Of a stretch of DNA of 64,000 nucleotides, positions 52,521 through 61,097 are shown one piece after another. The notes below the pieces were generated by a model. It worked only from the letters and a program-made list of their open reading frames with translations. It was not told where the DNA came from and did not search any database. The position numbers and the translations under genes are program-made. How positions within the stretch are numbered: position 1 is the first letter of the stretch; the number at the start of each line of letters is the position of its first letter. Source of the DNA: DATLWN01 sp963764315 (GTDB lineage Bacteria; Pseudomonadota; Zetaproteobacteria; Mariprofundales; Mariprofundaceae); the NCBI GenBank assembly GCA_963764315.1, contig CAVXSB010000002.1, positions 124,001-188,000 of the forward strand. The letters are read 5' to 3'.

Positions 52521-53522
52521 ATGACGGTGCGTGTGCATATCGCCGGTGTTGGCTCCTACCTGCCCGAGCGGGTGCTGACGAACCAGGAGCTGGAGTCCAT
52601 GGTGGAGACCAGCGACACCTGGATCCGCGAGCGCACCGGCATCAGCCAGCGCCATATCATTGCCGCCGATCAGCAGACCTCGGATCTCGCCAGCGAGGCC
52701 GCCAGGCGCGCCCTGGCCGATGCCGGGTTGACGGTGGCGGACATCGATGCCCTGGTGGTGGCGACGACGACGCCGGACATGATCTTCCCGTCCACGGCCA
52801 GCATTGTGCAGTACAAGCTCGGCGGCAGCGGTTTCCCAGCATGGGATATCCAGGCCGTCTGTTCGGGTTTCGTCTACGGTCTGGCGCAGCTGGATGGCAT
52901 GATGCGTGCCGGCATGTTCCGTCGGGTGCTGCTGGTCGGCGCCGAATCGATGTCCCGTATTCTCGACTGGTCGGATCGCAGCACCTGTGTGCTGTTCGGC
53001 GACGGTGCCGGCGCCGTCGTGCTCGAGGCAAGGGATACGGAGGGCGGTGTCGTCGGCTCGGTGCTGCGCGCCGATGGGGCGCACCGACACCTGCTGATGG
53101 CCGAGCACGGTGAGCGCAACAACGCGCCGGGACGCCCCTTGCTCGATGTCGACGCAGCCGGAGTGGCGGCCATCGAGATGCGCGGCAACGAGGTGTTCCG
53201 CATGGCTGTGACCATGCTCGGTCGCGTCGTCGACGAGGTGCTGCAGGCCCATGATCTGGCGCGCTCCGACGTCGACTGGCTGGTGCCGCACCAGGCCAAT
53301 GCCCGCATTATCACCGCCACGGCCAAGAAGCTGGGCCTGCCGATGGCGCGCGTGGTACTGACCGTCGACAAACACGCCAATACCTCGGCGGCCAGCGTGC
53401 CGCTGGCGCTCGATGCCCTGTACCGCGAAGGTCGACTGCAGCATGGGCAGCTGCTGCTGCTCGAGGCTTTCGGTGCCGGCTTCGTCTGGGGTGCCAATCT
53501 GGTGCGCTGGTCCAAGGCCTAG
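52521..53522 (+). CDS. fabH: beta-ketoacyl-ACP synthase III
   Basis: It starts fatty-acid synthesis by condensing acetyl-CoA with malonyl-ACP. The 333 residues show SDTWIRERTGI, the catalytic Cys C114 in DIQAVCSGFVYGL, His in LVPHQANARII, and Asn in DKHANTSAASVPLAL. The start follows the plsX stop by one base. Confidence 0.96.
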   Translation: MTVRVHIAGVGSYLPERVLTNQELESMVETSDTWIRERTGISQRHIIAADQQTSDLASEAARRALADAGLTVADIDALVVATTTPDMIFPSTASIVQYKLGGSGFPAWDIQAVCSGFVYGLAQLDGMMRAGMFRRVLLVGAESMSRILDWSDRSTCVLFGDGAGAVVLEARDTEGGVVGSVLRADGAHRHLLMAEHGERNNAPGRPLLDVDAAGVAAIEMRGNEVFRMAVTMLGRVVDEVLQAHDLARSDVDWLVPHQANARIITATAKKLGLPMARVVLTVDKHANTSAASVPLALDALYREGRLQHGQLLLLEAFGAGFVWGANLVRWSKA

Positions 53523-53546
53523 GCCTGCACAACAACGAGAGGATTC

Positions 53547-54497
53547 ATGCATTCGACACTGGCTTTCTTCTTTCCGGGACAGGGCTCCCAAAGCAAGGGC
53601 ATGCTCGATGCCCATGCGGCGTCGCATCCTGCCATCGTGGCCGCCACCCTGGACGAGGCCTCCGACGCCCTGGGCTACGATATGGCGGCGCTGATCCGCG
53701 ACGATGCCGGTGAGAGGCTGAATGCGACCGAATACACGCAACCGGCGTTGCTGGCGGCTTCCATCGCCGTGCTGCGCGTCTGGCGCCACGAACATGGCGC
53801 GGAGGCCGCGCAACTCGCCGGGCATTCGCTGGGCGAGTACTCGGCGCTGGTGGCTGCGGGTAGCCTGGACTTTGCCGATGCCCTGCGTCTGGTGGCATTT
53901 CGCGGCATGGCCATGAGCGAGGCCGTGCCGGCAGGCGTGGGCCTGATGGCCGCCATCCTGGGTCTCGATGACGACGTGGTGGCCGATATCTGCGAGGCGG
54001 CATCCAGCGACGCTGAGAAGGCCTGGCCTGCCAATCTGAATTGCCCGGGCCAGCTGGTCATCGCCGGTCATCGTCCGGCGGTGGAGCGCGCCATGGCGGC
54101 GGCAAGTGCTGCCGGGGCCAAGCGGGCGCTGCCGCTGGCCGTCAGTGCCCCGTCGCATACGCCCTTGATGCAGCCGGCGGCCGAGCGCATGCGCCAGCGC
54201 CTTCAGGACGTGGCGCTGACGAACCCGGATCGGCCGGTGTGGAGCAATGCCCGGGCGTTGCCGCTTGATCAGGCGGATGAAATTCGCGATGCTCTGATCG
54301 CGCAGCTGGTGATGCCGGTGCGCTGGACCGAGACCATCCAGGGCATGCGTCGCCAGGGTATTGCCCGCGGCGTGGAGGTCGGACCGGGTAAGGTGCTGGC
54401 GGGGCTGATCAAGCGCATCGAGCGCGATCTTGCTGTCGACACGACGGCGGTACCGGACCAGCTGGCCCAGGCCCTGGCCGGCGCAGGGGAGGAATAG
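53547..54497 (+). CDS. fabD: malonyl-CoA-ACP transacylase
   Basis: It loads malonyl groups onto ACP. The 316 residues have FFPGQGSQSKGM, the nucleophile Ser in AGHSLGEYSALVA, the Arg in FRGMAMSEA, and the His in AVSAPSHTPLM. GAGAGGA precedes ATG 53547. The stop abuts fabG with no gap. Confidence 0.96.
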   Translation: MHSTLAFFFPGQGSQSKGMLDAHAASHPAIVAATLDEASDALGYDMAALIRDDAGERLNATEYTQPALLAASIAVLRVWRHEHGAEAAQLAGHSLGEYSALVAAGSLDFADALRLVAFRGMAMSEAVPAGVGLMAAILGLDDDVVADICEAASSDAEKAWPANLNCPGQLVIAGHRPAVERAMAAASAAGAKRALPLAVSAPSHTPLMQPAAERMRQRLQDVALTNPDRPVWSNARALPLDQADEIRDALIAQLVMPVRWTETIQGMRRQGIARGVEVGPGKVLAGLIKRIERDLAVDTTAVPDQLAQALAGAGEE

Positions 54498-55238
54498 ATG
54501 AGCGACAAGCCTGTAGCGCTGGTCACCGGCGCCAGCCGGGGCATCGGTTACGCCATTGCCGAGGCATTCGCCGGGGCAGGCTACGACCTGGCCATTTGCG
54601 GCACGCGCGAGGATACGGTACGCGCGGCGGCGGAGCGTCTGACCGCGGCCCATGGTGCCGAGGTGCTGGCACGCGCCGTCGACGTGTCCAAACGCGACGA
54701 GATCCAGGGCTTCGTCACCGATACGGCGGCGCATTTCGGGCGCCTGAGCGTGCTGGTCAACAATGCCGGCATCACCCGCGACACGCTGGCCATGCGCATG
54801 AAGGGCGAAGAATGGCAGCAGGTCATCGATACCAATCTTTCCTCGGTATTCCATGCCGCTCAGGCGGCACTGAAGCCGATGATGAAGGCGAGGTTCGGGC
54901 GCATCATCAACCTGTCCTCGGTGGTGGCCTCGATGGGTAACCCTGGCCAGGCGAATTACTGCGCCAGCAAGGGCGGTATCGATGCGCTGACCCGCTCGCT
55001 GGCGCGCGAGATCGGCTCGCGCGGCATCACCGTCAATGCCGTCGCCCCGGGCTTCATCGCCACGGATATGACAGCAGAGCTGGGCGAGGAGGCGCACAAG
55101 CGCCTGGTCGAGCAGATTCCGCTGGCCCGATTGGGCGAGCCGCGCGACATCGCCGACGCTGTGCTGTTCCTGGCCGGCGACAAGGCGGCGTACATCACCG
55201 GACAGGTGCTGCACGTCAACGGCGGGATGTATATGTAG
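54498..55238 (+). CDS. fabG: 3-oxoacyl-ACP reductase
   Basis: The NADPH-dependent ketoreductase of fatty-acid elongation. The 246-residue short-chain dehydrogenase has the TGASRGIG cofactor loop, NNAGITRDTL, the Ser in INLSSVVASMGN, the Y-x3-K in YCASKGG, and AVAPGFIATDMT. ATG 54498 immediately follows the fabD stop. Confidence 0.96.
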   Translation: MSDKPVALVTGASRGIGYAIAEAFAGAGYDLAICGTREDTVRAAAERLTAAHGAEVLARAVDVSKRDEIQGFVTDTAAHFGRLSVLVNNAGITRDTLAMRMKGEEWQQVIDTNLSSVFHAAQAALKPMMKARFGRIINLSSVVASMGNPGQANYCASKGGIDALTRSLAREIGSRGITVNAVAPGFIATDMTAELGEEAHKRLVEQIPLARLGEPRDIADAVLFLAGDKAAYITGQVLHVNGGMYM

Positions 55239-55349
55239 TTTGCGGTCGATGCCGCCGTCAGCGGGGGCATCGGCACAAATGTGGTTTCAGGCTTGTGCGG
55301 CCCTGTGACCTATGATAGAAGCCGCGCTAATTTGTTTCGGGAGGACTAC

Positions 55350-55589
55350 ATGTCTGCAGAAATTGAAGCGAAAGTTATCAAGATTGTTGCCGATCAGCTG
55401 AACGTTGATGAGAGTGAAATCAATTCCGATTCCTCCTTCGTGGATGATCTTGGCGCCGATTCGCTGGACACCGTGGAGCTGGTCATGGCCTTCGAGGAAG
55501 AGTTCGGCATCGAGATTCCGGATGAGGATGCCGAGAAGATCCAGACGGTACAGAACGCTATCGATTATATCGCCTCCAAAGCGGAGTAA
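55350..55589 (+). CDS. acpP: acyl carrier protein
   Basis: The 79-residue acidic carrier of growing acyl chains. The phosphopantetheine Ser is in DLGADSLDTVELVMA, and EEFGIEIPDEDAEKI is helix III. ATG 55350 follows GGGAGGAC. A TATGATAG stretch at 55311-55318 could be the -10 of its own promoter, which would be expected for so abundant a protein, but no good -35 is visible. Confidence 0.97.
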   Translation: MSAEIEAKVIKIVADQLNVDESEINSDSSFVDDLGADSLDTVELVMAFEEEFGIEIPDEDAEKIQTVQNAIDYIASKAE

Positions 55590-55591
55590 TC

Positions 55592-56836
55592 ATGAGTCGC
55601 CGCGTCGTCGTCACCGGCGTCGGGCTGGTGACCCCGTTGGGTTCCGGCACCGAATCCACATGGCAGAACCTGGTGGCTGGCCGATCCGGTATACGCCGCA
55701 TCAGCCGCTTCGATGCGGTGGCCACCGCCATGCCCTGCACCATTGCGGGCGAGGTGCCGGACTTTGACGTCGATCCCTATGTGAACAAGAAAGATGCCCG
55801 AAAGATGGATACGTTCATCCAGTACGGCATTGCCGCGGCCTTTATGGCCCTGGAGCAGTCGGGACTTGAGGTCAACGAGCGTAACGCCGAGCGCATCGGC
55901 GTCATCATCGGCTCCGGCATCGGCGGTCTACCGTCGATCGAGAGGACGATGCGGGCCTACATGGAGGGCGGCGTGCGCAAGATATCGCCGTTCTTCATTC
56001 CGCAGACCATCATCAATATGATCTCCGGCTGGGTGTCGATGCTGACCGGCGCCAAGGGTCCGAATTCGGCCACGGTGACGGCTTGCGCTACCGGCACGCA
56101 TGCCATCGGCGATGCCTTCGCGGTGATCGCCCGCGGCGATGCCGACGCCATGCTGGCCGGCGGCTCCGAATCCTGTATCTGCGAGCTTGGCATCGGTGGC
56201 TTCTGCGCCTCCCGCGCCCTGTCCACGCGCAACGACGAGCCTGAGCGGGCCTCCCGTCCGTGGGATGCCGGGCGTGACGGCTTCGTCATGGGCGAGGGTG
56301 CCGGTGTGATGATGCTGGAATCGCTGGAATCGGCGCAGGCCCGCGGCGCCACCATCCTGGCCGAGGTTGTCGGCTACGGCATGTCGGGCGATGCCTATCA
56401 TATGACGGCGCCGGCGCCGGGCGGTGAGGGCGGTGCCCGTTGCATGAAGGCGGCGCTGGCCTCTGCCGGCATTGCCCCGGAAGAGGTCGATTACATCAAT
56501 GCCCACGGCACATCCACACCCGCCGGCGATGTGGCCGAGACCCAGGGTATCAAGGCGGTGTTCGGCGATCATTCCAAGTCGCTGATGGTGTCCTCCACGA
56601 AATCGATGACCGGGCACCTGCTGGGGGCGGCCGGAGGCATCGAAGCGGCCTTCACGGTGCTGGCCGTGCATCATGGTGTGGTACCGCCGACGATCAACCT
56701 GGACGATCCGGACCCGGAGTGCGATCTCGATTACGTGCCGCATACGGCGCGCCAGGCCAATCTCCGCGTGGCTATTTCTAATTCGTTCGGCTTCGGCGGG
56801 ACCAACGCCTCGGTGGTGGTGCGCCAATTCACCTGA
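55592..56836 (+). CDS. fabF: beta-ketoacyl-ACP synthase II
   Basis: It elongates acyl-ACP. The 414 residues contain GLVTPLGSGTESTW, IGSGIGGLPSIE, the catalytic Cys in TACATGTHAIGDAF, and the two His in NAHGTSTPAGD and KSMTGHLLGAAGG. FGFGGTNASVV closes the fold. It is 2 bases after the acpP stop. Confidence 0.96.
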   Translation: MSRRVVVTGVGLVTPLGSGTESTWQNLVAGRSGIRRISRFDAVATAMPCTIAGEVPDFDVDPYVNKKDARKMDTFIQYGIAAAFMALEQSGLEVNERNAERIGVIIGSGIGGLPSIERTMRAYMEGGVRKISPFFIPQTIINMISGWVSMLTGAKGPNSATVTACATGTHAIGDAFAVIARGDADAMLAGGSESCICELGIGGFCASRALSTRNDEPERASRPWDAGRDGFVMGEGAGVMMLESLESAQARGATILAEVVGYGMSGDAYHMTAPAPGGEGGARCMKAALASAGIAPEEVDYINAHGTSTPAGDVAETQGIKAVFGDHSKSLMVSSTKSMTGHLLGAAGGIEAAFTVLAVHHGVVPPTINLDDPDPECDLDYVPHTARQANLRVAISNSFGFGGTNASVVVRQFT

Positions 56837-56861
56837 GCCGCTCTGCGGCCCTGTCTTTTCG

Positions 56862-58193
56862 ATGATCCATAGCCGCAGCATGCCGTGGCCCGCCGGTTCG
56901 CCGTCGGGCCACGATATTTTCCGGCATATGCCGCACACCTTCTGCGCCATGCTCGAGGATCCATCCGGGGCGGGACGCCAGATACTGGTCTCCGCCGAGG
57001 GGGAATCCCGGACGCTGCATGCGGTGGCAGACGGCGAGGCCTTCCTGGCGGCCTGGCGCCGGGAGCTGGCATCGCCCGGTGCCGCGGTGCCTGGGGTGCG
57101 CAGCCTGTTCTATGCGGCCTACGAGGCCGGGCGGCTGGGCGAGCGCTTGCCCGATCCGAAGACGCCATTGGCCGGCCCCCTGTTCTGGACGCATGCGCCG
57201 GCCTGGTCGCTGTGTATCGAGGACGATCGCCTGTACCTGAGCACGCTGAAGGGCGAGGCGCATCTGGATGCGCTGCAGGCCTGGCTTCCGGGCGTGCCGA
57301 GGGGGCAGGGCGATGCCCCGGCCGTTCCCGTCTCCCATGTGCACGCCACAAGGCCCGAGGATTACCTGCGGGCGGTGGCCAGGGTCAAGGCCTATATTCA
57401 TGCCGGCGACGTGTTCCAGGCCAATATCGCGCGCTTCTGGCAGGCGGAGCTGAATGAGGAACGGCTGCCCGATCTGTATGCCAGGCTGAGACAGGTCAAC
57501 CCGGCACCTTTCTCCGCCTTTTTGCGCATCGGCGATGACGATCCGTTCTATGTGGCGTCGGCCTCGCCCGAGCGTCTGTTCCGCATGCATGCAGACGGGT
57601 GGGTGGACACGCGCCCGATCGCCGGCACGCGCCGGCGTGGCTTTGGTGAGGGGGATGCCCAGCTTTCCAGCGAACTGCTGCTGTCCGAGAAGGAGCGCGC
57701 CGAGCATATCATGCTGGTCGATCTGGAACGCAACGACCTGGGCCGCATCTGTCGGCCGGGCAGTGTGGCCGTCGACGAGTGCATGACGCTGGAGCGCTAT
57801 GCCACGGTGCAGCATATCGTGTCCAATGTGCGCGGCCGTCTGGCGCAGGGGCTTGATGTTATCGACGTGTTTTTGGCCATGTTCCCGGGCGGCACCATCA
57901 CCGGCTGCCCGAAGCTGCGCTGCATGCAGATCATCCATGAGCTGGAGGGGCAGGCGCGCGGCGCCTATACCGGCGGCATTGGCCATATCGGTTGGGATGG
58001 ACGCGTGGACATGAATATCCTGATCCGCAGCTTCTGGTGGCAGCACGGCGAGCTCGGTTGGGCGGCCGGAGCCGGCATCGTCGCCGATTCCGATGCCGAG
58101 GCCGAACTGCGGGAGACCGGGCACAAGGCGGAGGGATTGCTACGGGCGCTTTCGGGGCATGATAGCATGGGCCCATGCAGGGACACGGCATGA
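56862..58193 (+). CDS. pabB: aminodeoxychorismate synthase component I-like (chorismate-utilising enzyme)
   Basis: A chorismate-binding enzyme of 443 residues, probably making 4-amino-4-deoxychorismate for folate. It shows GDVFQANIARFW, VASASPERLF, DTRPIAGTRRRG, LLSEKERAEHIMLVDLERNDL, RYATVQHIVSNVRGRL, and GGTITGCPKLRCMQIIHELE. Its location after fabF is typical of pabB (next to pabC/mltG in relatives). The motif is PIAGT, as in TrpE, where E. coli PabB has PIKGT with a nucleophilic Lys, so anthranilate synthase cannot be fully excluded. No glutaminase partner is nearby. It overlaps plsC by ATGA. Confidence 0.8.
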   Translation: MIHSRSMPWPAGSPSGHDIFRHMPHTFCAMLEDPSGAGRQILVSAEGESRTLHAVADGEAFLAAWRRELASPGAAVPGVRSLFYAAYEAGRLGERLPDPKTPLAGPLFWTHAPAWSLCIEDDRLYLSTLKGEAHLDALQAWLPGVPRGQGDAPAVPVSHVHATRPEDYLRAVARVKAYIHAGDVFQANIARFWQAELNEERLPDLYARLRQVNPAPFSAFLRIGDDDPFYVASASPERLFRMHADGWVDTRPIAGTRRRGFGEGDAQLSSELLLSEKERAEHIMLVDLERNDLGRICRPGSVAVDECMTLERYATVQHIVSNVRGRLAQGLDVIDVFLAMFPGGTITGCPKLRCMQIIHELEGQARGAYTGGIGHIGWDGRVDMNILIRSFWWQHGELGWAAGAGIVADSDAEAELRETGHKAEGLLRALSGHDSMGPCRDTA

Positions 58194-58825
58194 GCGGCGA
58201 CAGGCGCGGCCCGAACCGCTTCTTGCGTGCGCTGAACCGCATGTACTGCCGGCTCTGGCAGCGACTGCCGCGCCGGACGCGCCTGAGCTTGCCAGACGGG
58301 CCGGTCATCCTCGTCGGCAATCATCTGGCCGGTGTCGATCCGCTGTTGATCCAGGCCGCCGTGAACCGGCCGCTGTGCTTCCTGATGTCACGCGAGTACT
58401 ACAGCGGCATGGCCGGCATGCGCTGGTTTTTCGACGCGGTGGGGGCGATCCCGGTCAGTCCGGGCGGCGCCAATCGCCATGCCTTGAAAGCGGTGATTGC
58501 GGCGGTGCGTGCCGGCCAGGCGGTTTGCCTGTTTCCGGAAGGGGCAGCGCATCCGCCGGTACCGCTGAAACAGGTATTGCCGGGGGCGGTGGTGCTGGCC
58601 CATGAAACGGGGGCGCCGGTGATCCCGTTTCGCATCGCCGGCGTCTGGCCCTTCGACCATCAGCATCTCTGGACCCCGTTCCTGAGAAGGGGCCGCGCCC
58701 GTATCCGTTTCGGTGAACCGGTGATGCTGCCGTCGGGCGATGGGGGGCGGGAGCAGATGCGCCAGGGTGCCGAGGCCATCCGCGTCGCGCTGCGTGCGCT
58801 GCGCTTCCCTAGCCGGTGGCGCTAG
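58190..58825 (+). CDS. 1-acyl-sn-glycerol-3-phosphate acyltransferase family protein
   Basis: A PlsC-type acyltransferase of 211 residues. The catalytic H-x4-D is in VGNHLAGVDPLLIQ and the glycerol-phosphate-binding block is CLFPEGAAH. GAPVIPFRIAG is the third conserved block. ATG 58190 overlaps the pabB stop as ATGA and has AGGGA upstream; ATG 58175 is less likely. It could also acylate another lysophospholipid or ornithine lipid. It is convergent with the pil genes. Confidence 0.85.
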   Translation: MSGDRRGPNRFLRALNRMYCRLWQRLPRRTRLSLPDGPVILVGNHLAGVDPLLIQAAVNRPLCFLMSREYYSGMAGMRWFFDAVGAIPVSPGGANRHALKAVIAAVRAGQAVCLFPEGAAHPPVPLKQVLPGAVVLAHETGAPVIPFRIAGVWPFDHQHLWTPFLRRGRARIRFGEPVMLPSGDGGREQMRQGAEAIRVALRALRFPSRWR

Positions 58826-58828
58826 CCG

Positions 58829-59920
58829 TTACTCACGCCCCATGCGCATGACGAAATCCTCCGGATACACGGCGTTGGCCAGGGCCTCCTCGTAGGCGAC
58901 CTGGTCGGCCTCGACCAGCTGCTGCAGGTGCTGGTCGAAGGTCTGGCTGCCATAAAGCGTGTGCCCTTCCTCCATGGCCCGCGGGATCTCGCGCCAGCGA
59001 TCCGAATCGAGGATGAAGTGTTTGATCACGGAATTTCGGATCATGATCTCCAGCGCCACGATGCGGCCACTGCCGTTCTTCAGCGGCAGCAGCTTCTGCA
59101 CGATGACGGCGCGCAGGTTCTCGGCCAGGCGCTCGCGGATGGCGGCCTGTTCGTCCAGCGCGAAGGCTGAGAGCATGCGCTGCATGGTGCCGATGGCCGT
59201 CGTCGCATGCACCGTGGCCATCACCAGATGCCCGGTCTCCGCGGCCTGCAGGGCCAGCTGGATAACGGCGGCATCCCGGGCCTCGCCGGCGACGATGATG
59301 TCCGGCGACTCGCGCATGGCATCGTTCAGCCCCTGGGCATAGCTCATGACATCGCGACCCAGCTCGCGCTGGCAGACCGTGCCCTTGCGCTCGGAGCTGT
59401 AGCGGTACTCGATCGGATCCTCCAGCGTCACCACGTGCACCGGCCGGTGCGTGATGACGTGGTTGAGCATGGCCGCCATGGTCGTGCTCTTGCCGGAGCC
59501 GGTGGCCCCGGCCATGAGCACCAGGCCGCTGCGGTAACCGCAGATCTCGCGCACCACCGGCGGCAGGCGCAGCGCGTCGAAGCCGGGGATGGACTGGGGG
59601 ATGACGCGCGCCACCAGGCCGAAGTCGTTGTGCGTGCGTAGGATATGGAGGCGGAAATGCGCCACATTCTCCAGCGAGTAGTGCAGATCGAGATTATGCA
59701 TCTGCTCGATGGGGATGTCGGTATGCAGTCCGCGCGTCACATGCGCGATCATGGCCTTCAGTTGTTCGCGGTCGGGTTCCGGGATCTTGTCCGGAGAGAC
59801 GGTGACGATAGCGCCGTGGATGCGCATGCGGATGCGATCATGGGTGCGGATGATCAGATCCGAGGCCTTGTGCTTGTGGGCGGCCAGGAGCAGATCGTCG
59901 ATTAAATGCCATTCGCTCAT
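58829..59920 (-). CDS. PilT-family secretion ATPase, third paralogue
   Basis: A 363-residue hexameric ATPase related to type IV pilus retraction motors but divergent from both neighbours. It has Walker A GATGSGKST at 138-146, VVTLEDPIEYRYSSERKGTV, the Walker B region IIVAGEARDAAVI (Glu and Arg kept), and HLVMATVHATTAIGTMQRML, closing GSQTFDQHLQQLV. A conserved N-terminal PAS-like part (KASDLIIRTHDRIRMRIHG) is present. Start at 59920 overlaps the restored pilU stop by one base. It may act as an accessory retraction motor; the specific role is not known. Confidence 0.87.
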   Translation of the reverse strand: MSEWHLIDDLLLAAHKHKASDLIIRTHDRIRMRIHGAIVTVSPDKIPEPDREQLKAMIAHVTRGLHTDIPIEQMHNLDLHYSLENVAHFRLHILRTHNDFGLVARVIPQSIPGFDALRLPPVVREICGYRSGLVLMAGATGSGKSTTMAAMLNHVITHRPVHVVTLEDPIEYRYSSERKGTVCQRELGRDVMSYAQGLNDAMRESPDIIVAGEARDAAVIQLALQAAETGHLVMATVHATTAIGTMQRMLSAFALDEQAAIRERLAENLRAVIVQKLLPLKNGSGRIVALEIMIRNSVIKHFILDSDRWREIPRAMEEGHTLYGSQTFDQHLQQLVEADQVAYEEALANAVYPEDFVMRMGRE

Positions 59921-61066
59921 CAGATTTTCAGGTCGCCGGCGCCCAGCCGGTCGACGTCCACCGGCTCGTCGCTTCCCTCCAGCCGCGCCATCTTGATATG
60001 CAGGCGCAGGTCGTTGACCGAATCGGCATGGCGCAATCGCCTCGTCCTCGGTGATGGTGCCGGCCTTCCAAAGCTCCAGCAGATGCTGGTCGAAGGTCTG
60101 CATGCCGTAGTTTTTGCCGCCGGCCATGGCCTCCTTGATCTCGCTGATCTCCCATTTCGAGATCAGATCCGAGATGCGCGGGGTGTTGATGAGGATCTCG
60201 ATGGCCGGCGTGCGCGCATCGTCGACGCTCTTGACCAGGCGCTGGGACAGGATGGCGCGCAGGTTCAGCGCCAGGTTCAGCTTCACCTGGGGGTGCACCT
60301 CTTCCGGGAAGAAGTTGATGATGCGCTCCAGCGCCTGGTTGGCGTTGTTGGCGTGCAGCGTGGCCATGCACAAATGCCCGGTCTCGGAGAAGGTGATGGC
60401 GTGCTCCATGGTTTCCCGGTCGCGGATCTCGCCGATAAGGATGACGTCCGGGGCCTGGCGAAGGGTGTTCTTCAGGCCATCCTTGTATTCGAGCGTATCG
60501 GTGCCGACCTCGCGCTGGGTGATGACGGATTTCTTGTGTGCATGCACGAACTCGATGGGATCCTCGATGCAGATGATATGGCCGGCCTCGTTGCTATTGC
60601 GATGGTCGATCATCGCCGCCAGCGAGGTGGATTTGCCGGAGCCGGTGGCGCCGACCATGATGATCAGGCCACGCTTGGACATGGACAGGTCCTTGAACAC
60701 CTCCGGCAGGCCCAGGGCCTCGAGTGTCGGCACCTGCGTCTTGATCTGTCGGATGACCATGCCGATGCTGCCGCGCTGGCGGAAGATGTTGACGCGGAAA
60801 CGCCCGAGATCGGGGTAGGAGAGTGCCAGGTTCATCTCCATCGTCGCCGAGAAGGTGGCGCGTTGCTTCTCGCTCATCGCCGCATTGGCGAGCTGCTCGC
60901 ATTGCACGCTGTTCAACGGTTCCTGCTTCAACGGGTAGACGCTACCGTTGATGCGGTATGCCGGCGGCATGCCCGCCGTGATATACAGGTCCGAGGCATC
61001 CTTCTTGGCCATGACCATCAGCAATTGCTTGATCGAAAGGCGTTGCCCCGGTTCGTTGGCACTCAT
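59920..61066 (-). CDS. pilU: PilU-type retraction ATPase, frameshifted near its end
   Basis: A retraction ATPase acting with PilT. It shows MAKKDASDLYITAGMPPAYR, Walker A GATGSGKST, IICIEDPIEFVHAHKKSV, ILIGEIRDRETM and HLCMATLHANNANQALERI, then NYGMQTFDQHLLELWKAG. After TEDEAIA the frame is lost. One extra base at 60030-60031 (GG) explains it. Without it the end reads HADSVNDLRLHIKMARL ... to TGA at 59922-59920, giving 381 residues, the usual PilU length. As given, the open frame instead runs on into the next ATPase. Start at 61066 has GAGGAGGA upstream. Confidence 0.88.
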
Positions 61067-61097
61067 GCGTTCCTCCTCAATGCGGTCCGGTCGGCGC

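Noticed and set aside
52401..55214. Open frame of 937 codons on the minus strand
   Set aside because: It lies wholly antisense to plsX-fabH-fabD-fabG, which are certain genes. Its His/Gln/Arg-rich translation is the usual shadow of GC-rich coding DNA.
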